21,031 nt of DNA from DAOTWY01 sp003696565 (lineage in GTDB: Bacteria; Chloroflexota; Anaerolineae; Aggregatilineales; Phototrophicaceae): the NCBI GenBank assembly GCA_034435635.1, contig DAOTWY010000119.1, positions 1 to 21,031 of the forward strand. The letters run 5' to 3'. Of the stretch, positions 7,297-15,119 are shown in pieces. The notes under the pieces are model-generated. The model was not told the DNA's origin and did no database searches. It saw only the letters and a list, made by a program, of their open reading frames with translations. The stretch's first letter is position 1. Each line of letters opens with the position of its first letter. Both the position numbers and the translations under genes were made by a program.

Positions 7297-7968
7297 TCAT
7301 CGTGGAATTTGCCCTATCACCCGCAAACCAATCGCCGTCACTTCTTCATTCTCACGGATAGTTGGGTCAAGATATTCCATCAAAAACGCCAACCCAACAC
7401 CGGCTATCAATCCCAAAGCCAGCCGAACAAGTGACCCAAACCGGTCTGATAAGGGCGGGGGGCTATAGGTAATGCGTGGCGTATCTAAAATTGTTACTTG
7501 TGCAGGAACATTGCCAAGTTGCGCACCGAAATATGCTTGATTGCGCGTTTGTAACACCTCAATCACTGCATCAGCAATCAAAGCCAAATCCGACTCAACC
7601 GGATAGGTCAAAAACACTTGCCCTATACTACGTTCATTATCCGCCGATATACTCAATGCCGCAGGATTGATCTCTATTCCAGCTACGTCAATCACATCAT
7701 CAATAAACCGCGTTGTTCGTACCCAATCCGTAAACGCATTAACCACTAGCTCAGAAGCCAGCCACACATCCTGAAAATCCCCATCACGGTTAGGTATCGC
7801 TTCTAGGTTTTGCCCAGCAGTATAACGAAACATCGTAGTATAACTACCAGTGCCAATTGGTCCCCGCTCCAGCATATCCGGCATCACCCATACCCCAACA
7901 ATCACTAATGGGATGAGTATCAACCACCATCGCCGTAACAACACCTTGATAATCAACATAAGTTCCAT
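7297..7968 (-). CDS. Wzz/chain-length-determinant-like polysaccharide co-polymerase (second copy)
   Basis: A 223-residue protein with the bitopic layout of this family: a short cytosolic start, helix 1 at about 12-29 after a basic RRWW, a periplasmic-type region rich in helices, and a proline-flanked helix 2 at about 182-198. It ends in GLRVIGQIP, as CpsC/YveK-type proteins do. Such proteins set chain length of exported polysaccharides and activate a partner BY-kinase. No kinase lies beside this copy; it is the last gene of the cluster, 58 bases after the GT4 gene. AAAGGGG is about 6 bases before the ATG. Sequence identity to the copy at 18603 looks low by eye. Confidence 0.8.
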   Translation of the reverse strand: MELMLIIKVLLRRWWLILIPLVIVGVWVMPDMLERGPIGTGSYTTMFRYTAGQNLEAIPNRDGDFQDVWLASELVVNAFTDWVRTTRFIDDVIDVAGIEINPAALSISADNERSIGQVFLTYPVESDLALIADAVIEVLQTRNQAYFGAQLGNVPAQVTILDTPRITYSPPPLSDRFGSLVRLALGLIAGVGLAFLMEYLDPTIRENEEVTAIGLRVIGQIPR

Positions 7969-8026
7969 TAAAAGCCCCTTTCATTCCGCCAGTACAATCT
8001 CATCAAAGCTATAATACACGCGCATA

Positions 8027-9106
8027 TCAAGCAGTGACCTTGGCAATAAATGCCTGAATTTCTGCTTCAAACACACGCTTATCGAACTTCGCCGCGTGCT
8101 GACGCATCCATACCGGATCATATTGATCTGCATCAAAGTTCGCCATAACCGTCATCAGGCTTTCAACCGTCAGATCATGGAAATGCTCGCCGGATTTACC
8201 AGGGATAACTGTATCCAACGCTCCACCCCCTCCATATGCAATCACTGGACGACCTGCAGCCTGTGCTTGTACTGGTGTAATACCAAAATCCTCCAAGCCA
8301 GGGAAAATAAACGCCTTTGCTCGTGCCATCAATGCAGGGAGTTCATCGTCTGGTACATATCCCAAAAATTCAACAGTTGGACCAGCCATCGCCTTAAGCC
8401 GTTCCAAGTCACGCCCCTTACCGCCAATCTTCAATGGCAACTTCAGTCGATTTGCAGCTTGTACCGCCAAATCAATACGCTTATATGGAATCAGTCGTGA
8501 CACAATCAAATAATAATCTTCTGGCTCAGCCTGAATATTGAACCGGTCAATATCCACTGGTGGATAGATGATAACCGAGTCACGATTATAATAGCGTTGA
8601 ATACGTTCTTGAATTTCCGAAGAAATAGCGATGAAATGATCTACACGTTGCGCAGCGGCATAGTCCCACCGCTTAAGCCATGCAACCAGTGGACGTAACG
8701 CTAAGCCCGCTAGCTTTCCCAAACCTTCCCTAGCAATGTATGAATCAAGCTGCCAAACATAGCGTGTTGGAGCAAGGCAATAACATATATGTACGGCTTG
8801 TCCTTTTTTCACCCCATGGCAAAATCCGCTTTTATTGCTGAGGATAACATCATAATGAGATAGATCAAGACCACCCCATGCCAATGGATAAAACGGTAAA
8901 TACGGTTGATGATGTTGATGTATCTTCGGTAAACGATCAATCCACAGTGTGTGAATATCCCAGGCTTTATAGGCTTCTGGCATGATCTCTGGAGCATAAA
9001 TACTGGTATAAATAGGACTTTGGGGATACAAATTATGAAGTACAGTCAACACATCTTCTGCACCGCCGATCTGGTTTAGCCAATCGTGGACAAGTGCTAG
9101 TTTCAA
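8027..9106 (-). CDS. Glycosyltransferase family 4 (WbaZ-like), TTG start
   Basis: A retaining GT-B glycosyltransferase of 359 residues, probably cytosolic or membrane-peripheral, adding a sugar to a lipid-linked glycan. The N-terminus LKLALVHDWL...GGAE carries the acceptor-side GGAE loop. The C-terminal half has VSRLIPYKRIDLAV and the donor-binding loop PGLEDFGITPVQAQAAG. In the GT4 E-x7-E motif the second glutamate is replaced: Glu272 is kept but the partner is Gln280. The TTG at 9106 is chosen because AGAGGGGG lies 5 bases upstream and the next residues match family N-termini. The in-frame ATG at 9130 would add eight residues and has no ribosome site. It follows the rnhB stop closely. Sugar specificity unknown. 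Confidence 0.88.
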   Translation of the reverse strand: MKLALVHDWLNQIGGAEDVLTVLHNLYPQSPIYTSIYAPEIMPEAYKAWDIHTLWIDRLPKIHQHHQPYLPFYPLAWGGLDLSHYDVILSNKSGFCHGVKKGQAVHICYCLAPTRYVWQLDSYIAREGLGKLAGLALRPLVAWLKRWDYAAAQRVDHFIAISSEIQERIQRYYNRDSVIIYPPVDIDRFNIQAEPEDYYLIVSRLIPYKRIDLAVQAANRLKLPLKIGGKGRDLERLKAMAGPTVEFLGYVPDDELPALMARAKAFIFPGLEDFGITPVQAQAAGRPVIAYGGGGALDTVIPGKSGEHFHDLTVESLMTVMANFDADQYDPVWMRQHAAKFDKRVFEAEIQAFIAKVTA

Positions 9107-9111
9107 ATAAG

Positions 9112-9119
9112 CCCCCTCT
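9112..9119 (-). promoter_or_regulatory. Ribosome binding site supporting the TTG start of the GT4 gene
   Basis: AGAGGGGG on the minus strand, 5 bases before the TTG at 9104-9106. It lies inside the longer reading frame that begins with ATG at 9130, which lacks such a site. Confidence 0.6.
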
Positions 9120-9137
9120 CCATGGTGCATATCATAG

Positions 9138-9800
9138 TCATCTGCTCATTTCTTGTATAGGACGGAAGCACCGACGATGTTCTGGGGTGATTCCATACTG
9201 TTCAATGACTGCACGATGCGCTTTTGTACCATACCCCTTATGTCGCCCAAAAGCATATCTTGGATACTGTTCATCCAAGTTGCGCATATAACGATCTCGT
9301 GAAACCTTCGCCAATACACTTGCTGCTGCAATCGTCAATGAATGTTTATCCCCTCGAATAATGTGTTGCTGAATCGCGTCCACCGGTGCTGAATCCCAAG
9401 TGATAGCATCTAGTAGCAACACATCGGGTTTAAAATGCATCCCTATCGCCTGGAGCAACGCCCGACGCATGGCTAGTTTGGTCGCACTGATAATACCCAA
9501 TTCATCAATCTCCTGGCTGGATGCACTGCCCACCCCCCAAACCACAGCAACTTGTTGAATTGTCTCGCTCAGAATTTCACGCTGTTTTGGGGTCATCTCC
9601 TTACTATCCCGCACACCCGCTAAACGATCCATTAAATCATCGGTATTATGTGGTAACGCAACCGCCCCAGCAAAAACAGGACCTGCCCAGGCACCCCGTC
9701 CAGCCTCATCAAGCCCAATGATGCGTGTGTATCCAAGCTCAAGATACTTTTTTTCATAAGTAAGACTGGCTGTTCTAGGCTTTTTCTTCTTTTTTTGCAT
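9138..9800 (-). CDS. rnhB: Ribonuclease HII
   Basis: Cleaves the RNA strand of RNA-DNA hybrids and removes single ribonucleotides from DNA. The 220-residue protein has the family core: GLDEAGRG with Asp31-Glu32, LLLDAI with Asp131 and RGDKHSLTIAAASVLAKVSRD with Asp151, which together form the metal-binding site. A GRHKGYGT stretch follows at 185-192. The start at 9800 is preferred over 9845 because AAGGGGA lies just upstream; the lysine-rich beginning (MQKKKKKP) is unusual but not disabling. Its start overlaps the end of the upstream glycosyltransferase gene by 26 bases, so it is translated inside the polysaccharide operon although its role is genome maintenance. Confidence 0.95.
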   Translation of the reverse strand: MQKKKKKPRTASLTYEKKYLELGYTRIIGLDEAGRGAWAGPVFAGAVALPHNTDDLMDRLAGVRDSKEMTPKQREILSETIQQVAVVWGVGSASSQEIDELGIISATKLAMRRALLQAIGMHFKPDVLLLDAITWDSAPVDAIQQHIIRGDKHSLTIAAASVLAKVSRDRYMRNLDEQYPRYAFGRHKGYGTKAHRAVIEQYGITPEHRRCFRPIQEMSR

Positions 9801-10560
9801 AAATCCCCTTGCGCCAGTTTTTACGAATTTGCCAAATTTCAACAAGGATATGTAGTGAATCCTGTATTAGCTTCATACGGCTATCGGAATCAAAATACCA
9901 GGTAATCGGAACTTCTTTAATCACATAGCCACGTCGTTTAGCAATAAAAAGCAACTCTACATCAAAGCCAATACCACTCATACGTTGCACACGGAACAAA
10001 TCCTCAGCAACATCACGGGTAAACATTTTAAAACCGCATTGTGTGTCTTCAAATCCGCGCACTGCTGTCAGTTTAATGATGAAATTCAACACCCGCCCCA
10101 TAATATGGCGATATTCCGGCTCCCCAATTCGATTAGCCCCTTTGCCTTCGCGACTTGCAATGATGATGTCAGCATCACCAGCGTGGGGAGGCAGAAATTT
10201 CATAATTTCCTCTATTGGCATAGATAAATCAACATCACAAATGAAGCGATATTCCCCACGCGCTGCCAACATACCCGCCTTAACCGCTAACCCTTTGCCC
10301 CGTGTATTAACCTGAATGGCACGGACATAAGGATGTGTTTCGCTGTACTGCTGTGCCAGCTCAAATGTGCGGTCAACGCTTCCGTTTTCGACAATGACAA
10401 CTTCATAATCAAACGATTGCTTGGAAAGAAAGGCATCTATCTTTTCCAAACTAGGTGGCATCCGGTGTTCTTCGTTATGAACAGGGATGATGATCGACAA
10501 TAATGGACGGGTTTCAGAATTCAACAGGTTTTCTCCATCCTGCAGATAAGTAGCTTGCAT
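9775..10560 (-). CDS. Glycosyltransferase family 2, dolichyl-phosphate glucosyltransferase (ALG5)-like
   Basis: A 261-residue GT-A glycosyltransferase. It has the opening SIIIPVHNEE (22-31), VIVENGSVDRT around 56-65, the RGKGLAVKAGML donor segment (88-98) and the metal site CDVDLSMP (DVD 109-111), followed by a DTQCGFKMF stretch characteristic of the DPM1/ALG5 branch. These enzymes load a hexose from a nucleotide sugar onto a polyprenyl phosphate. No C-terminal membrane helices are present. The start at 10560 lies 4 bases after the upstream GT2 stop, with AAGGA about 10 bases before it. The open frame to 10716 would overlap the upstream gene by 150 bases and is rejected. Sugar (glucose or mannose) not determinable. 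Confidence 0.88.
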   Translation of the reverse strand: MQATYLQDGENLLNSETRPLLSIIIPVHNEEHRMPPSLEKIDAFLSKQSFDYEVVIVENGSVDRTFELAQQYSETHPYVRAIQVNTRGKGLAVKAGMLAARGEYRFICDVDLSMPIEEIMKFLPPHAGDADIIIASREGKGANRIGEPEYRHIMGRVLNFIIKLTAVRGFEDTQCGFKMFTRDVAEDLFRVQRMSGIGFDVELLFIAKRRGYVIKEVPITWYFDSDSRMKLIQDSLHILVEIWQIRKNWRKGIYAKKEEKA

Positions 10561-10564
10561 AAGG

Positions 10565-11518
10565 CTAATTTCCTTGTGGAGGCGAGAGAATCGCTTCCAA
10601 CGTTTCAATTGAAACAGTACGCATCTGCTGAATTTGGCGGCGTTTTTTAAGCATATAAGGTATCCCGCGTATTCCGGCAAGCATTCCCCGTAATCGAGCG
10701 CGAGCCGCTTTTCCACGCCAGGCGCGGAGTGCCGCCCAAAACTGCCGCCATTGCGCTTTTAAGATGAGCCAACGATATTTACGCCAAAGCTCACGGGGAT
10801 AGTTTTTGACAAGTAAATAGATTTGATTACGTCCATCATAAAAGCTTGCCGTTACACCGCCGCCGGTCGCTGATAGGTGATGGTACACGATTGCAGACGG
10901 CGTGTAAAGACACCGCCAACCGGTTAATTGAGCGCGCCAGCCTAAATCAACATCTTCCAACAAAAAGAAAAAATCGTCATCCAACAAGCCAATCTGATCC
11001 AGCATCTCCCGACGGTAAACTGATGAGCCGCCACAAGCACTAAAAACAAACTCCTCTTGATCAAATTGCCCCTCATCTTTCTGCCAAACGCCACGATTAC
11101 CAGCACGCCCATCCACCGTAAAAAAGTCCCCTGCGGTATGAATATGGTCCCGCTGATTAAACAGCAGCATCTTGCTAGCCACCATCCCCACTTGAGGATA
11201 CCGTTCAAAAGCATTAACCACTGCCGCAGCCCAATTTGGATCAACTTCTGTGTCATTATTCAACAGGCAGATATAATCCCCTTTAGCGGCTTTCATCCCC
11301 GTGTTACATGCCCCAGTAAACCCAGTATTGGTATCTAATTCAATTAAGTGAACAGATGGGTAGTGTGTTTTAATATAATCTTGTGATCCATCTGTTGAGG
11401 CATTATCTACGATAATCACCTCAATATCAGGATATGTTTGTGCAGCAAGCGCGTCTAAACAAGTCTGCAAGAACTGCTTGCCGTTCCAATGTGGGATAAT
11501 AACAGAAAGAAGGCTCAT
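10565..11518 (-). CDS. Glycosyltransferase family 2, rhamnosyltransferase-like
   Basis: A 317-residue inverting GT-A enzyme, with opening SVIIPHWNG (5-13), IIVDNASTDGS (35-45), the metal/donor site LNNDTEVD (86-93) and the acceptor-side EDVDLGWR (188-195). This pattern is the WbbL/RfbF type, many of which transfer rhamnose from dTDP-rhamnose. The nearby rmlA, rmlB and rmlD genes fit that donor, but transfer of rhamnose here is inference. The C-terminal 80 residues are strongly basic (WRKYRW, RAWRGKAARARLRG), suggesting peripheral membrane binding. Its ATG overlaps the stop of the upstream gene as ATGA, and no well-placed ribosome site is visible, so translation is probably coupled. Confidence 0.9.
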   Translation of the reverse strand: MSLLSVIIPHWNGKQFLQTCLDALAAQTYPDIEVIIVDNASTDGSQDYIKTHYPSVHLIELDTNTGFTGACNTGMKAAKGDYICLLNNDTEVDPNWAAAVVNAFERYPQVGMVASKMLLFNQRDHIHTAGDFFTVDGRAGNRGVWQKDEGQFDQEEFVFSACGGSSVYRREMLDQIGLLDDDFFFLLEDVDLGWRAQLTGWRCLYTPSAIVYHHLSATGGGVTASFYDGRNQIYLLVKNYPRELWRKYRWLILKAQWRQFWAALRAWRGKAARARLRGMLAGIRGIPYMLKKRRQIQQMRTVSIETLEAILSPPQGN

Positions 11519-11913
11519 GTGTTGTCGAATTGATACTCCTGATTTACATATAAAAACATCGGAATAATGCCATTATTAAAAAATAATGCCGTATTACACT
11601 GCGTTGATTCTGCTAGTTGCTTTGCCCGTTGTGCAATCATGCGCATGATTTCAACAGCGGTTTCATCTTCTGTTAAACGGAACCAAAGCAATACCGTAGG
11701 AACAAACCCTAAAAAATGCTGATTGACAGTTTCGTCTGGTAAGCGTTGAATGGCATAAGCATCAAAACCATTGGCAGCCACATAATATTTTACACGCCCA
11801 TCCTCATAAACTTCACCCTCTGTAATGTGAACCTCAAGACCAGCAAAAAATTGGCTTAATACCTGCCTCGGTGATAGTTGAGTCTGGATATGTAAATCAT
11901 GATCAACCGGCAT
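11515..11913 (-). CDS. Hypothetical protein between rmlD and the glycosyltransferases
   Basis: I do not recognise this 132-residue soluble protein. It has no signal peptide or membrane helix. The visible pattern is two beta-rich stretches (LEVHITEGEVYEDGRVKYYVAANG and HFLGFVPTVLLWFRLTEDE), the second opening a region of alternating strand and helix, then a helix (VEIMRMIAQRAKQLAE) and a final strand pair (NTALFFNNG, PMFLYVNQEYQF). It overlaps rmlD by 11 bases and GT2 by 4 bases (ATGA), which shows it belongs to the operon. GAGAAGGAT precedes the ATG by about 3 bases. Its role in polysaccharide synthesis, if any, cannot be inferred. Confidence 0.75.
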   Translation of the reverse strand: MPVDHDLHIQTQLSPRQVLSQFFAGLEVHITEGEVYEDGRVKYYVAANGFDAYAIQRLPDETVNQHFLGFVPTVLLWFRLTEDETAVEIMRMIAQRAKQLAESTQCNTALFFNNGIIPMFLYVNQEYQFDNT

Positions 11914-12754
11914 CTAATCCTTCTCTTTCTAAAAATGCATTGACTGCCTCACGCCAGTTTCTTAGTGTGATACCAATTTGCCGTGCTGCTGTATTTGCCA
12001 ACTCAGCATAAACTGGTGGACGCGATGCCCGTACCCATTCCCTGCTGCTAATCGGTTGTATCGGTATATCCGTATAGCCAGCATGATTCAACACATAGCG
12101 CGCAAAGTTGTAGCGAGAAACCGCCCCCTCATTAACCAGATGATAAATACCATACCGCCCGATTTCAATCAACTGTGCAATGGCAATAGCAAGATCATCA
12201 TTATACGTTGGATTAGCCACTTCATCCGTGACTACCCGTAAAGGCTTACCCAATTCAGCAGCATTCAAAATAGCCTGCAAAAAGTTCTTCCCACCATGTG
12301 CAAACAGCCAAGAAGTCCGCACAATATAATGACGTGGATTCAATGATAGAACAGCACGTTCCCCTACATATTTACTATAGCCATAAGGGTTTATGGGGTT
12401 TGGACTGTCATATTCACGATAAGGATGATTATTGCCGCCATCAAAGACTTCATTGGAACTGACATATAAAATCGCTGCACCGATCTCATAAGACGCAATC
12501 GCTACATTTTGCGTCCCATACCCGTTAATGATAATCGCTTTATCTGGCTCTTTGGCACAGCCATCTACATCTGTCCACGCAGCAGGATGTAACACAATAT
12601 CCGGCTGATGAGCTTGAATAAAATCTCTAACAACCGGAAAATCAGTAATATCTAATTCATTGTGAGTCGGGCTAATCACATCATGAGACGGTCGTAGTAT
12701 ATCAACCAACCGCCCGCCTAAACGTCCCGCTGCACCGGTGATTAAAATTCGCAT
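11903..12754 (-). CDS. rfbD: dTDP-4-dehydrorhamnose reductase (RmlD-like sugar-nucleotide reductase)
   Basis: Last step of dTDP-L-rhamnose synthesis: NAD(P)H reduction of dTDP-4-keto-rhamnose. The 283-residue extended SDR has ILITGAAGRLGG (3-14) as cofactor loop, LHPAAWTDVDGCA (55-67), SSNEVFDG (99-106) and the catalytic YGYSK (Tyr124, Lys128), all typical of RmlD. ATG 12754 is chosen: CAGGAG lies 10 bases upstream and the N-terminus starts directly at the first strand. The open frame to 12862 lies in the upstream gene. It is separated from rmlA and rmlB by two unrelated genes. A non-rhamnose reductase of the same family remains possible, because no rmlC (3,5-epimerase) is in the window. Confidence 0.87.
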   Translation of the reverse strand: MRILITGAAGRLGGRLVDILRPSHDVISPTHNELDITDFPVVRDFIQAHQPDIVLHPAAWTDVDGCAKEPDKAIIINGYGTQNVAIASYEIGAAILYVSSNEVFDGGNNHPYREYDSPNPINPYGYSKYVGERAVLSLNPRHYIVRTSWLFAHGGKNFLQAILNAAELGKPLRVVTDEVANPTYNDDLAIAIAQLIEIGRYGIYHLVNEGAVSRYNFARYVLNHAGYTDIPIQPISSREWVRASRPPVYAELANTAARQIGITLRNWREAVNAFLEREGLDAG

Positions 12755-12758
12755 AAAA

Positions 12759-13100
12759 TTAATGCTCCTGCCAATATTGACACACTTCTTCAAAGCGCGC
12801 CTGCCAGTAAGTTTCAGGATCAATAAAATCTTCTTCCACCAAGCCTTTGAAATATCCATCACCGGGGATGCCGCGCTGTTTATTCACCACCAGTGTGGCT
12901 AGCATTGGACGGTTAGCAGCTTTATCCTCATAGCTAATTTGACGTAATAACTCGCTGAACATCGGCGCACGGTGATGAATATAGGCAGTTTGAAGTTGTG
13001 CGGCAAGTTCAGAATAGCTAATTGTCTTACCAAGCCGCGCCAAATTAATTAAAAAGTCTCGCATTTCATCCCGCAGTGCATCCCACTTGTTCTGATCCAT
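12759..13100 (-). CDS. Small conserved-looking hypothetical protein
   Basis: A 113-residue soluble protein. The N-terminal half is helical, with a helix-turn-like GKTISYSELAAQL (24-36) resembling the winged-helix part of alkyltransferase-like proteins. The centre has PMLATLVVNKQRGIPGDGYF, a 'VVNK..G.PG.GYF' stretch that I believe recurs in uncharacterised proteins. The catalytic PCHR of O6-alkylguanine transferases is absent. It starts 105 bases after the preceding gene and ends 4 bases before the rmlD start, so it opens the downstream half of the cluster. AGGTGAT lies about 11 bases before the ATG. Function not assigned. Confidence 0.75.
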   Translation of the reverse strand: MDQNKWDALRDEMRDFLINLARLGKTISYSELAAQLQTAYIHHRAPMFSELLRQISYEDKAANRPMLATLVVNKQRGIPGDGYFKGLVEEDFIDPETYWQARFEEVCQYWQEH

Positions 13101-13140
13101 TATAAAATATCACCTATTTATAAACACCCCACGATGGAAA

Positions 13141-13160
13141 CCGCCTGCTGTAGCATGCGG
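13141..13160 (-). terminator. Imperfect hairpin after the anchored extracytoplasmic protein gene
   Basis: Read on the minus strand, CCGC-A-TGC, a TACA loop and GCA-G-GCGG form a 4+3-bp stem with one mismatch, followed by TTT. It lies 46 bases beyond the stop at 13206. The short U run makes it a weak terminator or a partial one inside the operon. Confidence 0.35.
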
Positions 13161-13205
13161 TCAGTTATCGATACTTATCCCAAAAGAACAGATATGCCAA
13201 TTATA

Positions 13206-13979
13206 TCATCGCAGAACAAGTGTGAGATGGGTCTCGTCAATTGAAACACTGTTAAGTGTATAACGCTGTCCACCGGCGTTGAGTGCCAACTGAGTTAAAA
13301 CGGCGTTACCTTCACGCTCAATTTGATTGATTGCCGTCATAACAGCATCCCCTAGCCCTAAAGGCAACGTATTTGGGTTATAAGTTATCCCTTGGACATC
13401 AACACCGATCACACGAAAGGTTGTATTGGCGCCTGGGTCAAGCTGCACCACAACACCAATCCGCTGCCAGTTAAAGCCTGTGTTCACATCCATATAAATG
13501 ACAGCCCCCCCAGGACGCAAATCGATTGTGACATTGCGGAATTGTCCATCACCAGAAGGGCGACAAGCAGCTGTTCGTTCTGCACATAATTGCAATAAAG
13601 CCTCTTCTGTAAATGTCGCAGTTGCAACTTGTGATCCCGATTCGGTATTACCTGTAACAACAGTATAAGAACGTGAGTCGACAGTGATGTTTTCACTGCC
13701 ATATGTTCCTAGATCAACAACGACTTGTGGCGGGACGGGCGCAGCATTTTGAACCGAAATAACCGGTGCTGGTTGAATATTTTCAAACAGCGTATCGGTG
13801 CTGCCAATACTTTCAACACCTGTTAAACGCAATATGAGGGGAAGGAACGCGCCAGTCATATATAATCCCCCACAAATAAAAATTAGCACGAACCCAGCAA
13901 TGATACTGCACCCACAACCTAACGGAATGGTTTGCCGGTTATGCCGTTTGCCATATCGTTCAATCTTGATACCAGCCAT
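13206..13979 (-). CDS. Membrane-anchored extracytoplasmic hypothetical protein
   Basis: A 257-residue protein with a basic cytosolic N-terminus (1-18), a glycine/cysteine-rich GCGCS and one membrane helix at about 23-45. A short proline-rich linker (70-84) leads to an external domain made mostly of strands. The C-terminal part (helix DAVMTAINQIEREGNAVLTQL, then strands LNSVSIDETHLTLVLR) recalls lipid-binding-like domains of the DUF2140/DUF2993 type, but this is a by-eye resemblance. Two cysteines near 132 and 139 could form a disulfide. It lies 96 bases downstream of rmlB and is flanked by hairpins on both sides, so it may be separately expressed. Ribosome site weak (AGGC). Confidence 0.75.
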   Translation of the reverse strand: MAGIKIERYGKRHNRQTIPLGCGCSIIAGFVLIFICGGLYMTGAFLPLILRLTGVESIGSTDTLFENIQPAPVISVQNAAPVPPQVVVDLGTYGSENITVDSRSYTVVTGNTESGSQVATATFTEEALLQLCAERTAACRPSGDGQFRNVTIDLRPGGAVIYMDVNTGFNWQRIGVVVQLDPGANTTFRVIGVDVQGITYNPNTLPLGLGDAVMTAINQIEREGNAVLTQLALNAGGQRYTLNSVSIDETHLTLVLR

Positions 13980-14041
13980 TAGTTTTGCCTGCCCGTTGGA
14001 TACAAATTATTTTGTGGGATATTCAGAGGAAACATATACTA

Positions 14042-14063
14042 GGGACGATGTGATGGTCGTCCC
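14042..14063 (-). terminator. Hairpin after rmlB
   Basis: A 7-bp perfect stem (GGGACGA at 14042-14048, TCGTCCC at 14057-14063) with an 8-base loop begins 12 bases beyond the rmlB stop. No clear U run follows on the minus strand (TAGTATATGTTT), so it may be a partial terminator or RNA-stabilising structure that splits the cluster into two expression units. Confidence 0.4.
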
Positions 14064-14075
14064 CCTTAAAAACAA

Positions 14076-15119
14076 TTAGCGATTGTTAGGTTGATCTTGA
14101 TCCGCAGCCGCAAGGCGATCTGCATATTGGCGTTTGAAATACTCCAGATATTCCCCGGTCTTAATCTCACGCCACCACCATTCATTATCTTGGTACCATT
14201 GAACAGTCAGAGCCAAAGCCTGAGGAAAATCATATTGACGTTGCCAACCCAACGCCCGCAACTTATCGCAATTCATGGCATAACGGCGGTCATGCCCTTC
14301 TCGGTCTGGCACATGTTTGATAAGTGTTTCCGGTTTTCCAAGTAGTTTGAGCATGGCTTTAATGACATCAATGTTATGCTGTTCATTTTCACCTGCGATA
14401 TTATACGCCTCACCAGCAACGCCATGATGCAAAGCAACATCAATCCCAGTCACATGATCGTCTACATAAAGCCAATCACGCACTTGCATACCATCACCAT
14501 ATAACGGAAGTGGACGATTATCAATCGCCTCTGTAATGAACAACGGCAGCAGCTTTTCAGGATATTGATAAGGACCAAAAGTGTTGCTACCCCGTGTGAT
14601 AACGGTATTCATACCATGCGTCACATGATAAGCACGCACCATTAATTCTCCACCAGCTTTACTAGCCGCATATGGGCTATTGGGTAAAAAGCGGTCATCT
14701 TCCGTAGAATAGCCTGTTTCCACATCCCCATACACTTCATCCGTAGAAACCTGCAAAAAACGTTCAATACCGTGCTTACGCCCTTCATCTAATAAAATGT
14801 ATACGCCAACAACGTCGGTATGAATGAACGCATCCGGGTTAAGAATACTTCGGTCAACATGACTTTCTGCCGCAAAATTCACAATAGTATCAATATCGTA
14901 TTTTTGCAAAATACCACGCACAACATCACGGGCTGCAATATCGCCACGTTCAAAACGATAATTGCCTTCATCATCAATTTCAGACAAATTGTTGAGATTC
15001 CCGGCATAGGTCAGTTTGTCATAAACGATAATGTTATAGTGTGGATATTTTTTGACCATATAACGCGCAAAAGCACTGCCAATAAAGCCTGCTGCGCCAG
15101 TCACAAGGATGTTTTTCAT
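14076..15119 (-). CDS. rfbB: dTDP-glucose 4,6-dehydratase
   Basis: Converts dTDP-glucose to dTDP-4-keto-6-deoxyglucose using bound NAD+, the second step of the dTDP-rhamnose route. The 347-residue protein carries VTGAAGFIGS (6-15), FAAESHVDRS (82-91), the catalytic STDEVYGDV with Thr126-Asp127-Glu128, and YAASK with Tyr150 and Lys154. A GSNTFGPYQYPEK stretch follows, typical of RmlB. Its length matches the family. Its ATG overlaps the stop of the HAD phosphatase gene as ATGA, so the two are coupled. A hairpin follows the stop. Confidence 0.96.
   Translation of the reverse strand: MKNILVTGAAGFIGSAFARYMVKKYPHYNIIVYDKLTYAGNLNNLSEIDDEGNYRFERGDIAARDVVRGILQKYDIDTIVNFAAESHVDRSILNPDAFIHTDVVGVYILLDEGRKHGIERFLQVSTDEVYGDVETGYSTEDDRFLPNSPYAASKAGGELMVRAYHVTHGMNTVITRGSNTFGPYQYPEKLLPLFITEAIDNRPLPLYGDGMQVRDWLYVDDHVTGIDVALHHGVAGEAYNIAGENEQHNIDVIKAMLKLLGKPETLIKHVPDREGHDRRYAMNCDKLRALGWQRQYDFPQALALTVQWYQDNEWWWREIKTGEYLEYFKRQYADRLAAADQDQPNNR

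Noticed and set aside
7246..7434. Plus-strand 62-codon frame
   Set aside because: Begins in the hairpin at 7248-7279 and runs antisense through the Wzz-like gene; no ribosome site.
8096..8500. 134-codon plus-strand frame
   Set aside because: Antisense to the motif-bearing GT4 gene; the cysteine/histidine-rich translation has no domain pattern.
10561..10716. 52-residue N-terminal extension of the ALG5-like glycosyltransferase
   Set aside because: It lies inside the upstream GT2 gene and does not resemble the family; the ATG at 10560 has AAGGA upstream.
12759..13100. O6-alkylguanine transferase-like protein
   Set aside because: The SYSELA helix is similar, but the catalytic PCHR motif is missing and the rest does not match.
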